Of a stretch of DNA of 21,050 bases, positions 1-6,026 are shown piece after piece; the stretch's first letter is position 1; every line of letters starts with the position of its first letter. The position numbers and the translations under genes are program-made. The DNA comes from a virus: IMG/VR virus record IMGVR_UViG_3300037882_001118, positions 1-21,050 of that record; one strand, given 5' to 3'. A model generated the notes under the pieces. The model had not been told where the DNA came from. It ran no database searches and saw only the letters and a list, made by a program, of their open reading frames with translations.

Positions 1-561
1 GGCTGGTGGAAGGATAAAGAGAAAGAGCTAGAGGAAGTCGCGTTGCTGCTGCTGATGGAAGTGTTCAAGGCGTCTGCGACTCAGCACGGAATGGATTCAG
101 CGACGGCGACGGCTGCTGCGAATGAATGGGCTTCGACACGAGCGAGCGAACTGGCGAAGGGGTTCGGCGAGCATTCACGCGACGCGATGACCGAGGCGGG
201 CCGCGCGTGGACCAATACGATCAAGAGCGGCAACGCGAAGCCGGACGGCACGATATCCGTCGAGATGATCCGCGATAGGACGTTGCAGGTATTCGGCCCG
301 CAACGGATGTCCAACGTCGCCGTGACTGAGACTACCACGGCACAACACAAAGGCAGCGAAGCGGCGGTGAAGGCCACTGTCGGGCTGAGCGAGGACGATA
401 CTTGGTACACAGTGATGGACAAAAAGGTCTGTCCGACGTGTTTTCCATTACACGGGGCGAAGCGGTCGCGGTGGGAGCGATTCTTTCCTGATGGTCCGCC
501 AGGGCATGCGCGCTGTCGGTGCTGGGTGTCATATGACGCAAACACAAAGGCCGCGCCATGA
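1..561 (+). CDS. Phage minor head protein, Mu gpF / SPP1 gp7-like (5' end missing)
   Basis: The frame is open from the first base, so the gene starts upstream; the 186 codons present are the C-terminal part. The end shows the signature of the phage head morphogenesis family: a Cys pair (CPTC, bases 430-441) followed about 25 residues later by PPGHARCRC (bases 496-522), which matches the family pattern of a Pro-Pro-x-His-x-x-Cys-x-Cys ending. In related phages this minor head protein sits beside the portal inside the procapsid and is encoded just after the portal gene, so the portal should lie just left of the window. The stop overlaps the next start by ATGA. The apparent TTG at base 43 is merely the first possible start inside the window and is not the true start. 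The family call is strong; the exact role in this phage is inferred. Confidence 0.85.
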   Translation, partial: GWWKDKEKELEEVALLLLMEVFKASATQHGMDSATATAAANEWASTRASELAKGFGEHSRDAMTEAGRAWTNTIKSGNAKPDGTISVEMIRDRTLQVFGPQRMSNVAVTETTTAQHKGSEAAVKATVGLSEDDTWYTVMDKKVCPTCFPLHGAKRSRWERFFPDGPPGHARCRCWVSYDANTKAAP

Positions 562-755
562 TGACCGCCGATAAACCGAAGCGGCGTTGGTTCCCGTTCT
601 GGCGACTCGCGACGATTCCGCTTTGCCCGGAACATGGGGTGCCGTGTATTGCTCGCGGCACGATCAACACTGAGGCGGGGCCGCGATACCAAAAGAGGTA
701 CTGTCCGGTGCCCGGATGCCGCCATTCCGTGAAGACTCCGATCCCTCGCGGGTGA
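558..755 (+). CDS. Small zinc-ribbon-like protein
   Basis: A 65-residue protein overlapping the minor head gene by ATGA, so it is translationally coupled. It has two Cys pairs, C23/C30 (CPEHGVPC) and C49/C54 (CPVPGC), spaced like a small zinc ribbon, with a basic N-terminus (KPKRRW). Two Met codons in a row (558 and 561) could both start it. Its stop lies at the left edge of a perfect hairpin (755-781), so transcription may end here. I do not recognise a named family; its place beside the gpF-like gene suggests a small head or host-modulating protein, but that is only context. Confidence 0.6.
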   Translation: MMTADKPKRRWFPFWRLATIPLCPEHGVPCIARGTINTEAGPRYQKRYCPVPGCRHSVKTPIPRG

Positions 756-781
756 AACAGTGTCATCCGTTGACACTGTTT
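755..781. terminator. Perfect hairpin, likely terminator closing the first head genes
   Basis: An 11-bp perfect inverted repeat, AAACAGTGTCA and TGACACTGTTT, with a 5-base loop. The A-rich left arm and T-rich right arm would let it act in both directions. The U-tract is short (TTT within the stem, then TTTT after a few bases), so termination strength is uncertain. It starts on the last base of the zinc-ribbon gene stop codon. Confidence 0.55.
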
Positions 782-826
782 GGCGAGTTTTCCCAGTTGA
801 ACCTTAAATCCGATCCCCTGCCTAGA

Positions 827-844
827 TTGTTGTGTAGACAACAA
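827..844. repeat. Short palindrome, possible operator
   Basis: TTGTTGT-gtag-ACAACAA is a perfect 7-bp inverted repeat with a 4-base spacer. It lies in the 156-base gap (756-911) before the first gene of the small-gene cassette, where a promoter and operator would be expected. No convincing -35/-10 pair could be fixed: TTGAAC at 797-802 is 20 bases from TAGATT at 823-828, which is too far for a standard sigma-70 promoter. Confidence 0.35.
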
Positions 845-911
845 CGGAAACGGACGATACCTTTGTGGACGTGACGAGCAGCCGACACCAAACCACGAAG
901 GGGAACGAGAA

Positions 912-1091
912 ATGAAAACGACCTACACCTCGATCACTGGAAAGAAAGTGACATTCGCCGCGTGGAAGTCCGCTGCGTTGGCCGAGTGTGCGAAGGTGGC
1001 AGTGACTCCGACCAAGTGGGAGCTGTCGGACGGGTTCAGAAATCACGAGTCGCCTGAACACTTCGCCGCCTCCCTCGCCTCATTTATCTGA
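912..1091 (+). CDS. Small cassette protein 1, unknown
   Basis: A 59-residue protein beginning MKTTYTSITGKK and ending FAASLASFI. The start is supported by AAGGGG (898-903) about eight bases upstream. I recognise no family; composition is that of a small soluble protein with one Cys. It opens a run of four small genes between the minor head gene and the protease gene. Its leader (about 868-911) resembles the start of the next gene (1106-1160) and the leader of the fourth gene (1494-1513), suggesting the cassette grew by local duplication. Confidence 0.55.
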   Translation: MKTTYTSITGKKVTFAAWKSAALAECAKVAVTPTKWELSDGFRNHESPEHFAASLASFI

Positions 1092-1114
1092 ACAGCCAGC
1101 AAAGGGACGTGAAA

Positions 1115-1297
1115 ATGACGAGCCGACACGAATCACGAATCACAGGAACGAGCGAAAACGGATTCTACGCACTGATCGTCCGCATTGACCGCGATGGTCA
1201 AGAGAACGTGATCCGCGGCTACAAGGGGCGGACGTTCTACACGTGGACTGCCGCTGAGCGGTCCACCAAGAACTACATGAGGAAACTTAGCGAATGA
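1115..1297 (+). CDS. Small cassette protein 2, unknown
   Basis: A 60-residue basic protein. The ATG at 1115 is preferred over the in-frame GTG at 1109, because AAAGGG (1101-1106) is eight bases from the ATG but only two from the GTG. The C-terminal half (GRTFYTWTAAERSTKNYMRK) is rich in aromatic and basic residues. No family is recognised. The stop overlaps the next start by ATGA, so the two are probably co-translated. Confidence 0.55.
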   Translation: MTSRHESRITGTSENGFYALIVRIDRDGQENVIRGYKGRTFYTWTAAERSTKNYMRKLSE

Positions 1298-1494
1298 AAA
1301 AGAAGCCAAAGCGAGGCCGCCCCCCAACAGAACGCGGGGCATACAACCCGAACCCGGCGAGACAACTTGGCCGGGTGTCGGATCCGGAATGGAGAGAGCT
1401 ACGTGCCGCGTGTGAGGCGGCTGGAATGTCGATGGTGGCGTGGGCTGTTCCTACGCTGCTGAAGAAAGCCCGCGATGAGCGGGGAAGTGTTTGA
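1294..1494 (+). CDS. Small probable DNA-binding protein (AT-hook-like tail plus helix-helix)
   Basis: A 66-residue protein overlapping the previous stop by ATGA. The N-terminus is KKKPKRGRPP, an AT-hook-like core (RGRP). It is followed by DPEWRELRAACEAAGMSMVA and a final helix LLKKAR, an arrangement often seen in small ribbon-helix-helix proteins (a helix with Trp, then a Gly-Met-Ser turn, then a second helix with Trp). This suggests a small DNA binder that could regulate the cassette, for example through the palindrome at 827-844. The fold is inferred from pattern only. Confidence 0.5.
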   Translation: MKKKPKRGRPPTERGAYNPNPARQLGRVSDPEWRELRAACEAAGMSMVAWAVPTLLKKARDERGSV

Positions 1495-1513
1495 AACCAC
1501 GAAAGGGAAAACT

Positions 1514-1744
1514 ATGACTACAACCTACCCGCCGCAAACAGTTCAATCGGCGTTCCGCTTGTTCGCTGATTCAGTTGGGGCAATGCTCAGTTCGATCAGT
1601 GATGCTGGATCGGCCTACGGGCGGCAGTATAGCCTCAACTGGGATGATCGGCTTCATCGTTGGTTCGTTCTGGCCTACGAATGTGATGTCGGATCGTGGC
1701 CGATTCTGTCGATCATCGGAGTTGATGCACAGCGGCCAAACTGA
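1514..1744 (+). CDS. Small cassette protein 4, unknown
   Basis: A 76-residue protein beginning MTTTYPPQTV. The ATG at 1514 is chosen over the in-frame ATG at 1475 because GAAAGGG (1501-1507) lies seven bases upstream and the 1475 start would overlap the previous gene by 20 bases. Its leader, AAACCACGAAAGGGAAAACT, closely matches that of cassette gene 1, and the first codons are alike (MTTTYP against MKTTYT). The C-terminal part is Trp- and Tyr-rich (WDDRLHRWFVLAYECDVGSW). No family is recognised. A perfect terminator-like hairpin follows. Confidence 0.55.
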   Translation: MTTTYPPQTVQSAFRLFADSVGAMLSSISDAGSAYGRQYSLNWDDRLHRWFVLAYECDVGSWPILSIIGVDAQRPN

Positions 1745-1772
1745 TCCGTTTATGCTGTTTTCGCCTATGTTT

Positions 1773-1811
1773 CGACCCTGGGTCAATTCTGACCCAGGGT
1801 TGCTTCGTTTG
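1773..1811. terminator. Perfect hairpin, likely terminator ending the small-gene cassette
   Basis: ACCCTGGGTCA (1775-1785), loop ATTC, then TGACCCAGGGT (1790-1800) is a perfect 11-bp stem that one wobble pair and one CG pair can extend. A moderately T-rich stretch, TGCTTCGTTT, follows. It mirrors the hairpin at 755-781 on the other side of the cassette. Confidence 0.65.
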
Positions 1812-1842
1812 ATGGGAGCCAACAATCGACCGGCTATATGCC

Positions 1843-1858
1843 GTCCAAAGTATTGGAC
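1843..1858. repeat. Short palindrome upstream of the protease gene
   Basis: GTCCAA-agta-TTGGAC, a perfect 6-bp inverted repeat with a 4-base spacer, lies between the cassette terminator and the protease gene. It could be an operator or part of the protease leader. No good promoter was found beside it. Confidence 0.3.
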
Positions 1859-1892
1859 ATCGAGTTGATACCAGTCTAGCTATATCACGTCG

Positions 1893-1912
1893 GCGGACTT
1901 CTAATCGTCCGC
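1893..1912. promoter_or_regulatory. Hairpin directly abutting the protease start
   Basis: GCGGAC (1893-1898) and GTCCGC (1907-1912) form a 6-bp stem with an 8-base loop that ends on the base before the ATG at 1913. No Shine-Dalgarno sequence is visible between 1890 and 1912, so in the mRNA this stem would occupy the whole ribosome-binding window. Confidence 0.35.
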
Positions 1913-3100
1913 ATGACAAGCAAGTCGCCTTCAAAACGAACGACGCAGCTACTGGAGACCGTTCTAAGCGAGTCTCTCACCAGCGAAAATATCGACCGAG
2001 AGGCCGGTGTTATTCGCGGCGTAAAAGTGTTGGGCCGCGTTTCTAAGAATGGTCGCGAGTATTCCGACGCAGCGATGGACGACGGCGTTCGCCTGTATGA
2101 GGGACTCAAAGTCAACGTCGATCATCCCGACCGCAAGAATCCCAAAGCCGATAGAGGCTTCCTTGAGGGGTTCGGCGAACTTCGCAACCTGAAGAAAACG
2201 CCGAGCGGTGTCTACGGCGACCTTCACTTTCTCAAGTCGCATTCAGCGGCGGAAACAGTCTGCGAAGCGGCAGAGCGATTTCCAAAACAATTTGGCTTGT
2301 CTCACAACGCGGAAGGCGAAGTCGCTAAGCGTGGCGGCAAGTGGATTGTCGAATCTCTAAAGTCGGCGGCATCGGTCGATATTGTCGGCCGTCCCGCGAC
2401 GAATGACGGCCTGTTTGAATCTATCGAATCACCAGAGGTCAAGCCAATGAAAACGATCACGGCCAGCGTTCGCAGTCTTATCGAATCGGCCAAGAACCTG
2501 ACGCGATACAAGCTCGCTCACCTTCTCGAAATGGAAGGCGGCGACGCGGCGATGCTGGGCACTCCGATGGATATCGAAGTCGCCGATGAAGAGGACGCGG
2601 CCGATACGGACGGAGACGGCCAGATTGATGAAGCGTTCAAAGCGATGATTGTCGCTGTGCTGGATGACACCGAAAAGGATGTCGCAGCAAAGCTGGCTCG
2701 CATCAAGGAAATCTTGCAGGCTCAGGACAAACTCATGAACGGCAAGGTTGCCGAAGAAACCTCAACCGAGACAGAGGAAGAAACCGTGGCAGAATCAACG
2801 CTCGCGAAGTCGATTGAAGGATTGACGAAACTGGTCGAATCGACTCAGAAGATGCAAGCCGAACAGTCGGCCAAGCTGACGCTGATCGAATCGAAGCGAG
2901 AGGTCAAGCCGGAGCGAGTGAAGGCACTCGTCGAGGCCAAGGACGCCGATCATGCGACGCTGTTGCTGGAATCGTGGCCGGTCATCGTTGAGAAGGGACC
3001 GGTCATCAAGCCGCGTTCCGGTTCGACGCTGCTGGAATCGCAGAACAACGACAAGCCGCTTCGAGGCAAGGACTTTATCACGGCACTAAAGCGAGCCTGA
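1913..3100 (+). CDS. Prohead protease fused to scaffold domain
   Basis: A 395-residue protein. Residues about 32-168 resemble phage head-maturation serine proteases: KVNVDH around His71, FGLSH around Ser130/His131, and SAASVDIVGRPATNDGLF (151-168), the usual positions of the catalytic His, the Ser, and the late conserved strand. Residues 179-395 are acidic, Glu/Ala/Lys-rich and probably helical (DEEDAADTDGDG, then TETEEETVAE), as expected of a scaffold that fills the procapsid and is then cleaved. A nested start at 2447 may yield the scaffold alone. The gene follows a terminator hairpin and precedes the capsid genes. The 1913 ATG is the only usable start, because a stop lies upstream at 1877, but it has no visible Shine-Dalgarno sequence. 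Catalytic residue assignment is by motif position only. Confidence 0.8.
   Translation: MTSKSPSKRTTQLLETVLSESLTSENIDREAGVIRGVKVLGRVSKNGREYSDAAMDDGVRLYEGLKVNVDHPDRKNPKADRGFLEGFGELRNLKKTPSGVYGDLHFLKSHSAAETVCEAAERFPKQFGLSHNAEGEVAKRGGKWIVESLKSAASVDIVGRPATNDGLFESIESPEVKPMKTITASVRSLIESAKNLTRYKLAHLLEMEGGDAAMLGTPMDIEVADEEDAADTDGDGQIDEAFKAMIVAVLDDTEKDVAAKLARIKEILQAQDKLMNGKVAEETSTETEEETVAESTLAKSIEGLTKLVESTQKMQAEQSAKLTLIESKREVKPERVKALVEAKDADHATLLLESWPVIVEKGPVIKPRSGSTLLESQNNDKPLRGKDFITALKRA
2447..3100 (+). CDS. Probable nested scaffold protein (in-frame internal start)
   Basis: Met179 of the protease-scaffold gene lies exactly at the domain boundary and is preceded by AGAGG (2434-2438), eight bases upstream, a better ribosome site than the full-length start has. 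Initiation here gives a 217-residue scaffold of MKTITASVRSLIES and the acidic helical region. This parallels lambda, where scaffold Nu3 is made from an internal start in the protease gene C. The signal is visible in the sequence; its use is inferred. Confidence 0.5.
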   Translation: MKTITASVRSLIESAKNLTRYKLAHLLEMEGGDAAMLGTPMDIEVADEEDAADTDGDGQIDEAFKAMIVAVLDDTEKDVAAKLARIKEILQAQDKLMNGKVAEETSTETEEETVAESTLAKSIEGLTKLVESTQKMQAEQSAKLTLIESKREVKPERVKALVEAKDADHATLLLESWPVIVEKGPVIKPRSGSTLLESQNNDKPLRGKDFITALKRA

Positions 3101-3126
3101 TCGCTCTCACGTTCAATCAACATGGT

Positions 3127-3140
3127 TCGCCGTGAGGCGA
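3127..3140 (+). promoter_or_regulatory. GNRA-type hairpin leader, copy 1
   Basis: TCGCC-GTGA-GGCGA: a 5-bp stem closed by a GUGA (GNRA) tetraloop, followed after a few bases by AGGAG and the ATG at 3156. The same element, with a changed but still paired base pair, precedes the major capsid gene at 3926-3937. Confidence 0.5.
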
Positions 3141-3155
3141 TATAGGAGACGACGA

Positions 3156-3890
3156 ATGAACAAGCTCTTGAATATCCCAACCTCTGCCGACTTGATGGCG
3201 AGCGTTCATGGATTCTGTGACGACTTCGACGGGTTCCTGACGGCACAGTCGGGATCGCAGTATACGGTTGTTACTGCGGTTGATGGCACGGTTCTAAACG
3301 CCGATGCTGTCAACGGCGTGGTGAACATCAAGACCGCGGCCGCGACGGCTGGTGATGAAGATTGCTACCTGGCTCGTGAGCCGGAAGCGTTCTTGTTTGC
3401 GGCGAACAAGCCACTGACGTTTGAGGCCCGTGTACAATCGACCGAAGATGACACCAACCAGAACAATCTGATCGTTGGGTTAACCGATGCAGTCGCCGCG
3501 AACCTGCTCGTCAGTGCTGGAGCGGGGCCGAAGACGAGTGGAACGACTCTCGCATTCTTCAAGAAAGACGGCGGGCTGAACTGGTGGGTTCACTGTTCAC
3601 TTTCAACGACTCAGACGAGCGTTGAATTGACGGCTGCGAACTCGCTCGACAAACAAGCTCACGTTGGTTCCGGGGCGTCGTTCCAGAAGCTGCGGATTGA
3701 GTTCATGCCTTATAGCTCGACTCAAGCCGACGTGCTGTACTACATCGACGACGTGCTGGTCTATAAAATCAGCGGATATGTCTTCACGAGTGCCACCGAA
3801 GTGCAAGCGGTATGTGGTGCGAAGGATGGCGATTCTGCTGATGAGACGACGATCAGTCTCGATTACTGGTACTGCTACCAATCTCGATAA
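3156..3890 (+). CDS. Beta-rich virion protein, jelly-roll/lectin-like; candidate capsid decoration protein
   Basis: A 244-residue protein. The start at 3156 has AGGAG (3144-3148) seven bases upstream; the longer in-frame start at 3132 falls inside a leader hairpin. The sequence alternates short beta strands: FEARVQSTEDDTNQNNLIVGL, then LRIEFMPYSSTQADVLYYID with DDVLVYKISGY, and ends ISLDYWYCY. This layout is typical of concanavalin/laminin-G-like sandwiches (strand, exposed loop, and a D-x-V-x-V-Y hairpin). It lies between scaffold and capsid genes, a common place for head decoration proteins, and shares its hairpin leader with the capsid gene, suggesting high expression. Fold and role are inferred. 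Confidence 0.55.
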   Translation: MNKLLNIPTSADLMASVHGFCDDFDGFLTAQSGSQYTVVTAVDGTVLNADAVNGVVNIKTAAATAGDEDCYLAREPEAFLFAANKPLTFEARVQSTEDDTNQNNLIVGLTDAVAANLLVSAGAGPKTSGTTLAFFKKDGGLNWWVHCSLSTTQTSVELTAANSLDKQAHVGSGASFQKLRIEFMPYSSTQADVLYYIDDVLVYKISGYVFTSATEVQAVCGAKDGDSADETTISLDYWYCYQSR

Positions 3891-3925
3891 AGCCGCCGCG
3901 TGCGGATTGTGTTGATCCCTGTATC

Positions 3926-3937
3926 TGCCGTGAGGCA
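3926..3937 (+). promoter_or_regulatory. GNRA-type hairpin leader, copy 2
   Basis: TGCC-GTGA-GGCA, a 4-bp stem with a GUGA tetraloop, lies just before GGAG (3940-3943) and the capsid ATG at 3953. Compared with copy 1, a C-G pair is replaced by U-A while GCC-GTGA-GGC-type sequence stays, which is compensatory and supports a real RNA stem. Confidence 0.5.
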
Positions 3938-3952
3938 CCGGAGACTTTCAAA

Positions 3953-5131
3953 ATGGACTATCGCGTACTTCGCCGCCAGTGTGAAGCGGCCCGTAAAGAC
4001 GGCAACCTTGAACCTTTGTTTGAGGACATCAAGGACGGCCTCGCAACGAAACAGATTCGTGCGGACGAGTTCTCGATTCGCAAGCTGTTCGAGGCGACTG
4101 TTCCCGGCGGCAATGAGATTGCTCAAAGCTGGCAACCGGGAAGCAAAGGCGTCAACCTCGCCGAAGCCGATCACGTCAGCCTGATGGAATCGGGAGCGAC
4201 TCTATCGAGTGCGTTTTCAAACATCACTGGCCAGATCGTTTACTCGGAAGTCATGGCGGCGAGTAAGGACGAAGCCTATGTCTTCACTCCGCTCGTTCGC
4301 GATGTTCCGACTCAGTTCAACGGCGAGAAGATCCCCGGCATCACTCGGCTTGGCGATACGTTCGAGTCGATTGGCGAAAATCAACCTTACCCGATTGCCG
4401 GAGTTGGCGAGGATTGGATTGAAACCCCGCAGACGGTCAAGCGTGGTGAGATCGTGCCGATCAGTAAAGAGGCTGTATTTTTCGACCGGACCGGCCTAGT
4501 GCTGGAGCGGTGTGCTGAACTCGGCCACTTCTACGGCGGCAATAAAGAGAAGCGAATCATCGACGCCATCATCGACGAGAACGTCACGACTCACCGATAT
4601 AAGTGGAAGGGAACGGCATACGCCACCTTCCAAGCATCGACTCCGTGGGTCAATCTGCAAACCAGCAATGCCCTGGTTGATTGGACCGACCTCGATGCAC
4701 TCGAACTTCTGATGAGCCAGATCGTCGATCCTCACACGGGCGAGCCGATCATGATTACGCCGAAGGATTTGATTGTCACTCGGCAATTGAAGAACACGGC
4801 CCGCCAGATCGTTCGTTCGCTGGAAGTTCGCAAGGGCGACGGGGCGAGCAACACGGCCGTGACGATTGGCGCGAGTCCGCTCGATACCGATTACCAAATC
4901 CGAAGCTCGGCGTTGCTCGCAAGCCGAATGGCGACCGACACAAGCTACTTCATCGGCGACATCGGCAAGGCGGTTCGCTATATGCAGAACTGGCCGATGA
5001 CTATCGACCAAGCTCCGGTCAACAGTGAAGTCGAGTTCACTCATGACATCATCAACCGCTGGAAGGTCAGCGAACGCGGTGCGGCTGTTGTGGTCGAGCC
5101 TCGTGCGTTGGTCAAATCGACGGTTGCCTGA
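3953..5131 (+). CDS. Major capsid protein (HK97-fold)
   Basis: A 392-residue protein of the size and position expected for an HK97-type major capsid protein: after protease/scaffold, before connectors, with a strong terminator behind it. The N-terminal 50 residues are charged and helical (KDGNLEPLFEDIKDG). The middle has typical capsid features, such as VPISKEAVFFDRTG and a P-domain-like stretch DPHTGEPIMITPKDLIV. The C-terminus EFTHDIINRWKVSERGAA, then VVVEPRALVKS, is the characteristic last beta-sheet ending seen in many such capsids. The ribosome site GGAG (3940-3943) is nine bases from the ATG. Whether the N-terminus is cleaved by the upstream protease cannot be read. The large antisense frame here is only a shadow. 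Confidence 0.88.
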   Translation: MDYRVLRRQCEAARKDGNLEPLFEDIKDGLATKQIRADEFSIRKLFEATVPGGNEIAQSWQPGSKGVNLAEADHVSLMESGATLSSAFSNITGQIVYSEVMAASKDEAYVFTPLVRDVPTQFNGEKIPGITRLGDTFESIGENQPYPIAGVGEDWIETPQTVKRGEIVPISKEAVFFDRTGLVLERCAELGHFYGGNKEKRIIDAIIDENVTTHRYKWKGTAYATFQASTPWVNLQTSNALVDWTDLDALELLMSQIVDPHTGEPIMITPKDLIVTRQLKNTARQIVRSLEVRKGDGASNTAVTIGASPLDTDYQIRSSALLASRMATDTSYFIGDIGKAVRYMQNWPMTIDQAPVNSEVEFTHDIINRWKVSERGAAVVVEPRALVKSTVA

Positions 5132-5156
5132 CGCTGATTGATAAACGATAACCATG

Positions 5157-5188
5157 CGGCGGGCTGCGATGAGCAAGCCCGCCGTTTT
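5157..5188 (+). terminator. Strong rho-independent terminator after the capsid gene
   Basis: CGGCGGGCT (5157-5165), a 10-base loop, AGCCCGCCG (5176-5184), then TTTT. The 9-bp GC-rich perfect stem with a U-run 26 bases after the capsid stop is a classic intrinsic terminator, and should lower transcription into the tail genes relative to the capsid. Confidence 0.85.
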
Positions 5189-5215
5189 CATAACCAGAGC
5201 CAAGCGAGGACCACG

Positions 5216-5467
5216 ATGGCAAAGCATCATTCACAGTTCACGTCGAACGTCGATAAAGAACCGGCTGAGACTCCGGCTACTGAAGTCGCGGTTGTCGAGA
5301 CTCCGAAGCCGGTATCGAATCAGAAGCGATGGAGCGTCAGTAACTCGACTGGCGAATCAGCAGAGGTTGAAGCCGATACAGTCGAGGATGTTGTGCGTGC
5401 GTTCAACGCGACGCTTGGCGGAAATCGGACGTTTACCCGCAAGTCACTGACGATCACGGAACTCTGA
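5216..5467 (+). CDS. Small hypothetical protein after capsid gene
   Basis: An 83-residue protein beginning MAKHHSQFTSNVD. ATG 5216 is chosen, with GAGGA about six bases upstream; an in-frame TTG at 5138 would run through the terminator stem and is rejected. Residues 13-40 are Pro/Glu/Thr-rich and probably disordered; the rest (RWSVSNSTGESAEVEADTVE and VVRAFNATLGG) looks like a compact small beta/alpha domain. No family is recognised. The stop overlaps the next start by one base. Its position suggests a head-completion or accessory protein. Confidence 0.6.
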   Translation: MAKHHSQFTSNVDKEPAETPATEVAVVETPKPVSNQKRWSVSNSTGESAEVEADTVEDVVRAFNATLGGNRTFTRKSLTITEL

Positions 5468-5685
5468 TGGCCACTATCTCCGAAAACCTCGCGACGGCGA
5501 AGGCGAATCTCGCTGCGAATCTCGCTTCGATTACAGCCAACCCGAAGCCGTCCTATAGTGTTGATGGAAAAAGCTATTCGTGGACTGAATACATGACGGC
5601 GTTGCTGGCGGCGATCAAGGGAATTGACGATCAACTGGCGGCTGACGCTGGACCGTCCGAAGTGGTCATCTGTGGAGACACATAA
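5467..5685 (+). CDS. Small conserved-type phage protein, unknown
   Basis: A 72-residue protein with an Ala-rich helical N-terminus (NLATAKANLAANLASITANP), then PSYSVDGKSYSWTEYMTALL and a helix AAIKGIDDQLAA. This layout, a helix, a YxVDGxxYSWxEY hairpin, then a helix, is familiar to me from small proteins next to capsid genes in related phages, but no function is assigned. It overlaps both neighbours by a single base, indicating tight coupling. It may be a head-tail connector component. Confidence 0.55.
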   Translation: MATISENLATAKANLAANLASITANPKPSYSVDGKSYSWTEYMTALLAAIKGIDDQLAADAGPSEVVICGDT

Positions 5686-6023
5686 TGGCCGTCGATCACA
5701 GCACAGAATACATTTGTTGGGATGACGTGGAAGCTGGATATGTCGAACTCAAGAACGGCACAAGGCCGGTCATTCTCCAGCGAATATCGGTGATGATGCG
5801 TGGGCCGTGGACTCGCAAGGCGGATGGATCGGCGTTTCAGTTCGATGGTCAAGTGATTGCGTTTTCGATCCCTAACAAGCTGCTAAATCCGAACGGCGAA
5901 GACAGGACGATCACTCGCGACGATGTGATCGTCGATGCTGACGACAAGCGGTACAACGTGCTGTATAGCGAGGCGTCTGTCAACGGTTCTCACTGGTACT
6001 GTGCGACGTGTGCGGAGAGATGA
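5685..6023 (+). CDS. Putative head-closure / head-tail stopper protein
   Basis: A 112-residue mainly beta protein (VILQRISVMMRGPWTRKADG, IAFSIPNKLL, YNVLYSEASVNGSHWYCATC). Size, beta content and position between the capsid and tail-terminator genes fit the head-closure (stopper) family that plugs the filled head and accepts the tail. It ends with a CATC Cys pair. ATG 5685 overlaps the previous TAA. The assignment rests on position and size more than on sequence motifs. Confidence 0.45.
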   Translation: MAVDHSTEYICWDDVEAGYVELKNGTRPVILQRISVMMRGPWTRKADGSAFQFDGQVIAFSIPNKLLNPNGEDRTITRDDVIVDADDKRYNVLYSEASVNGSHWYCATCAER

Positions 6024-6026
6024 TAA

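Noticed and set aside
797-828. TTGAAC / TAGATT as a promoter for the small-gene cassette
   Set aside because: The spacing is 20 bases, too long for a usual sigma-70 promoter; the cassette needs a promoter but it could not be placed.
1575-1868. A 97-codon + strand frame running over the end of cassette gene 4 and the terminator
   Set aside because: It reads through the perfect hairpin, overlaps a better supported gene, and has no ribosome site; its sequence resembles out-of-frame translation.
4496-5230. Long antisense reading frame (244 codons) opposite the capsid gene
   Set aside because: It lies wholly opposite a well-supported capsid gene, has an Arg/Val/Asp-rich composition typical of antisense shadows, and has no ribosome site or family pattern.
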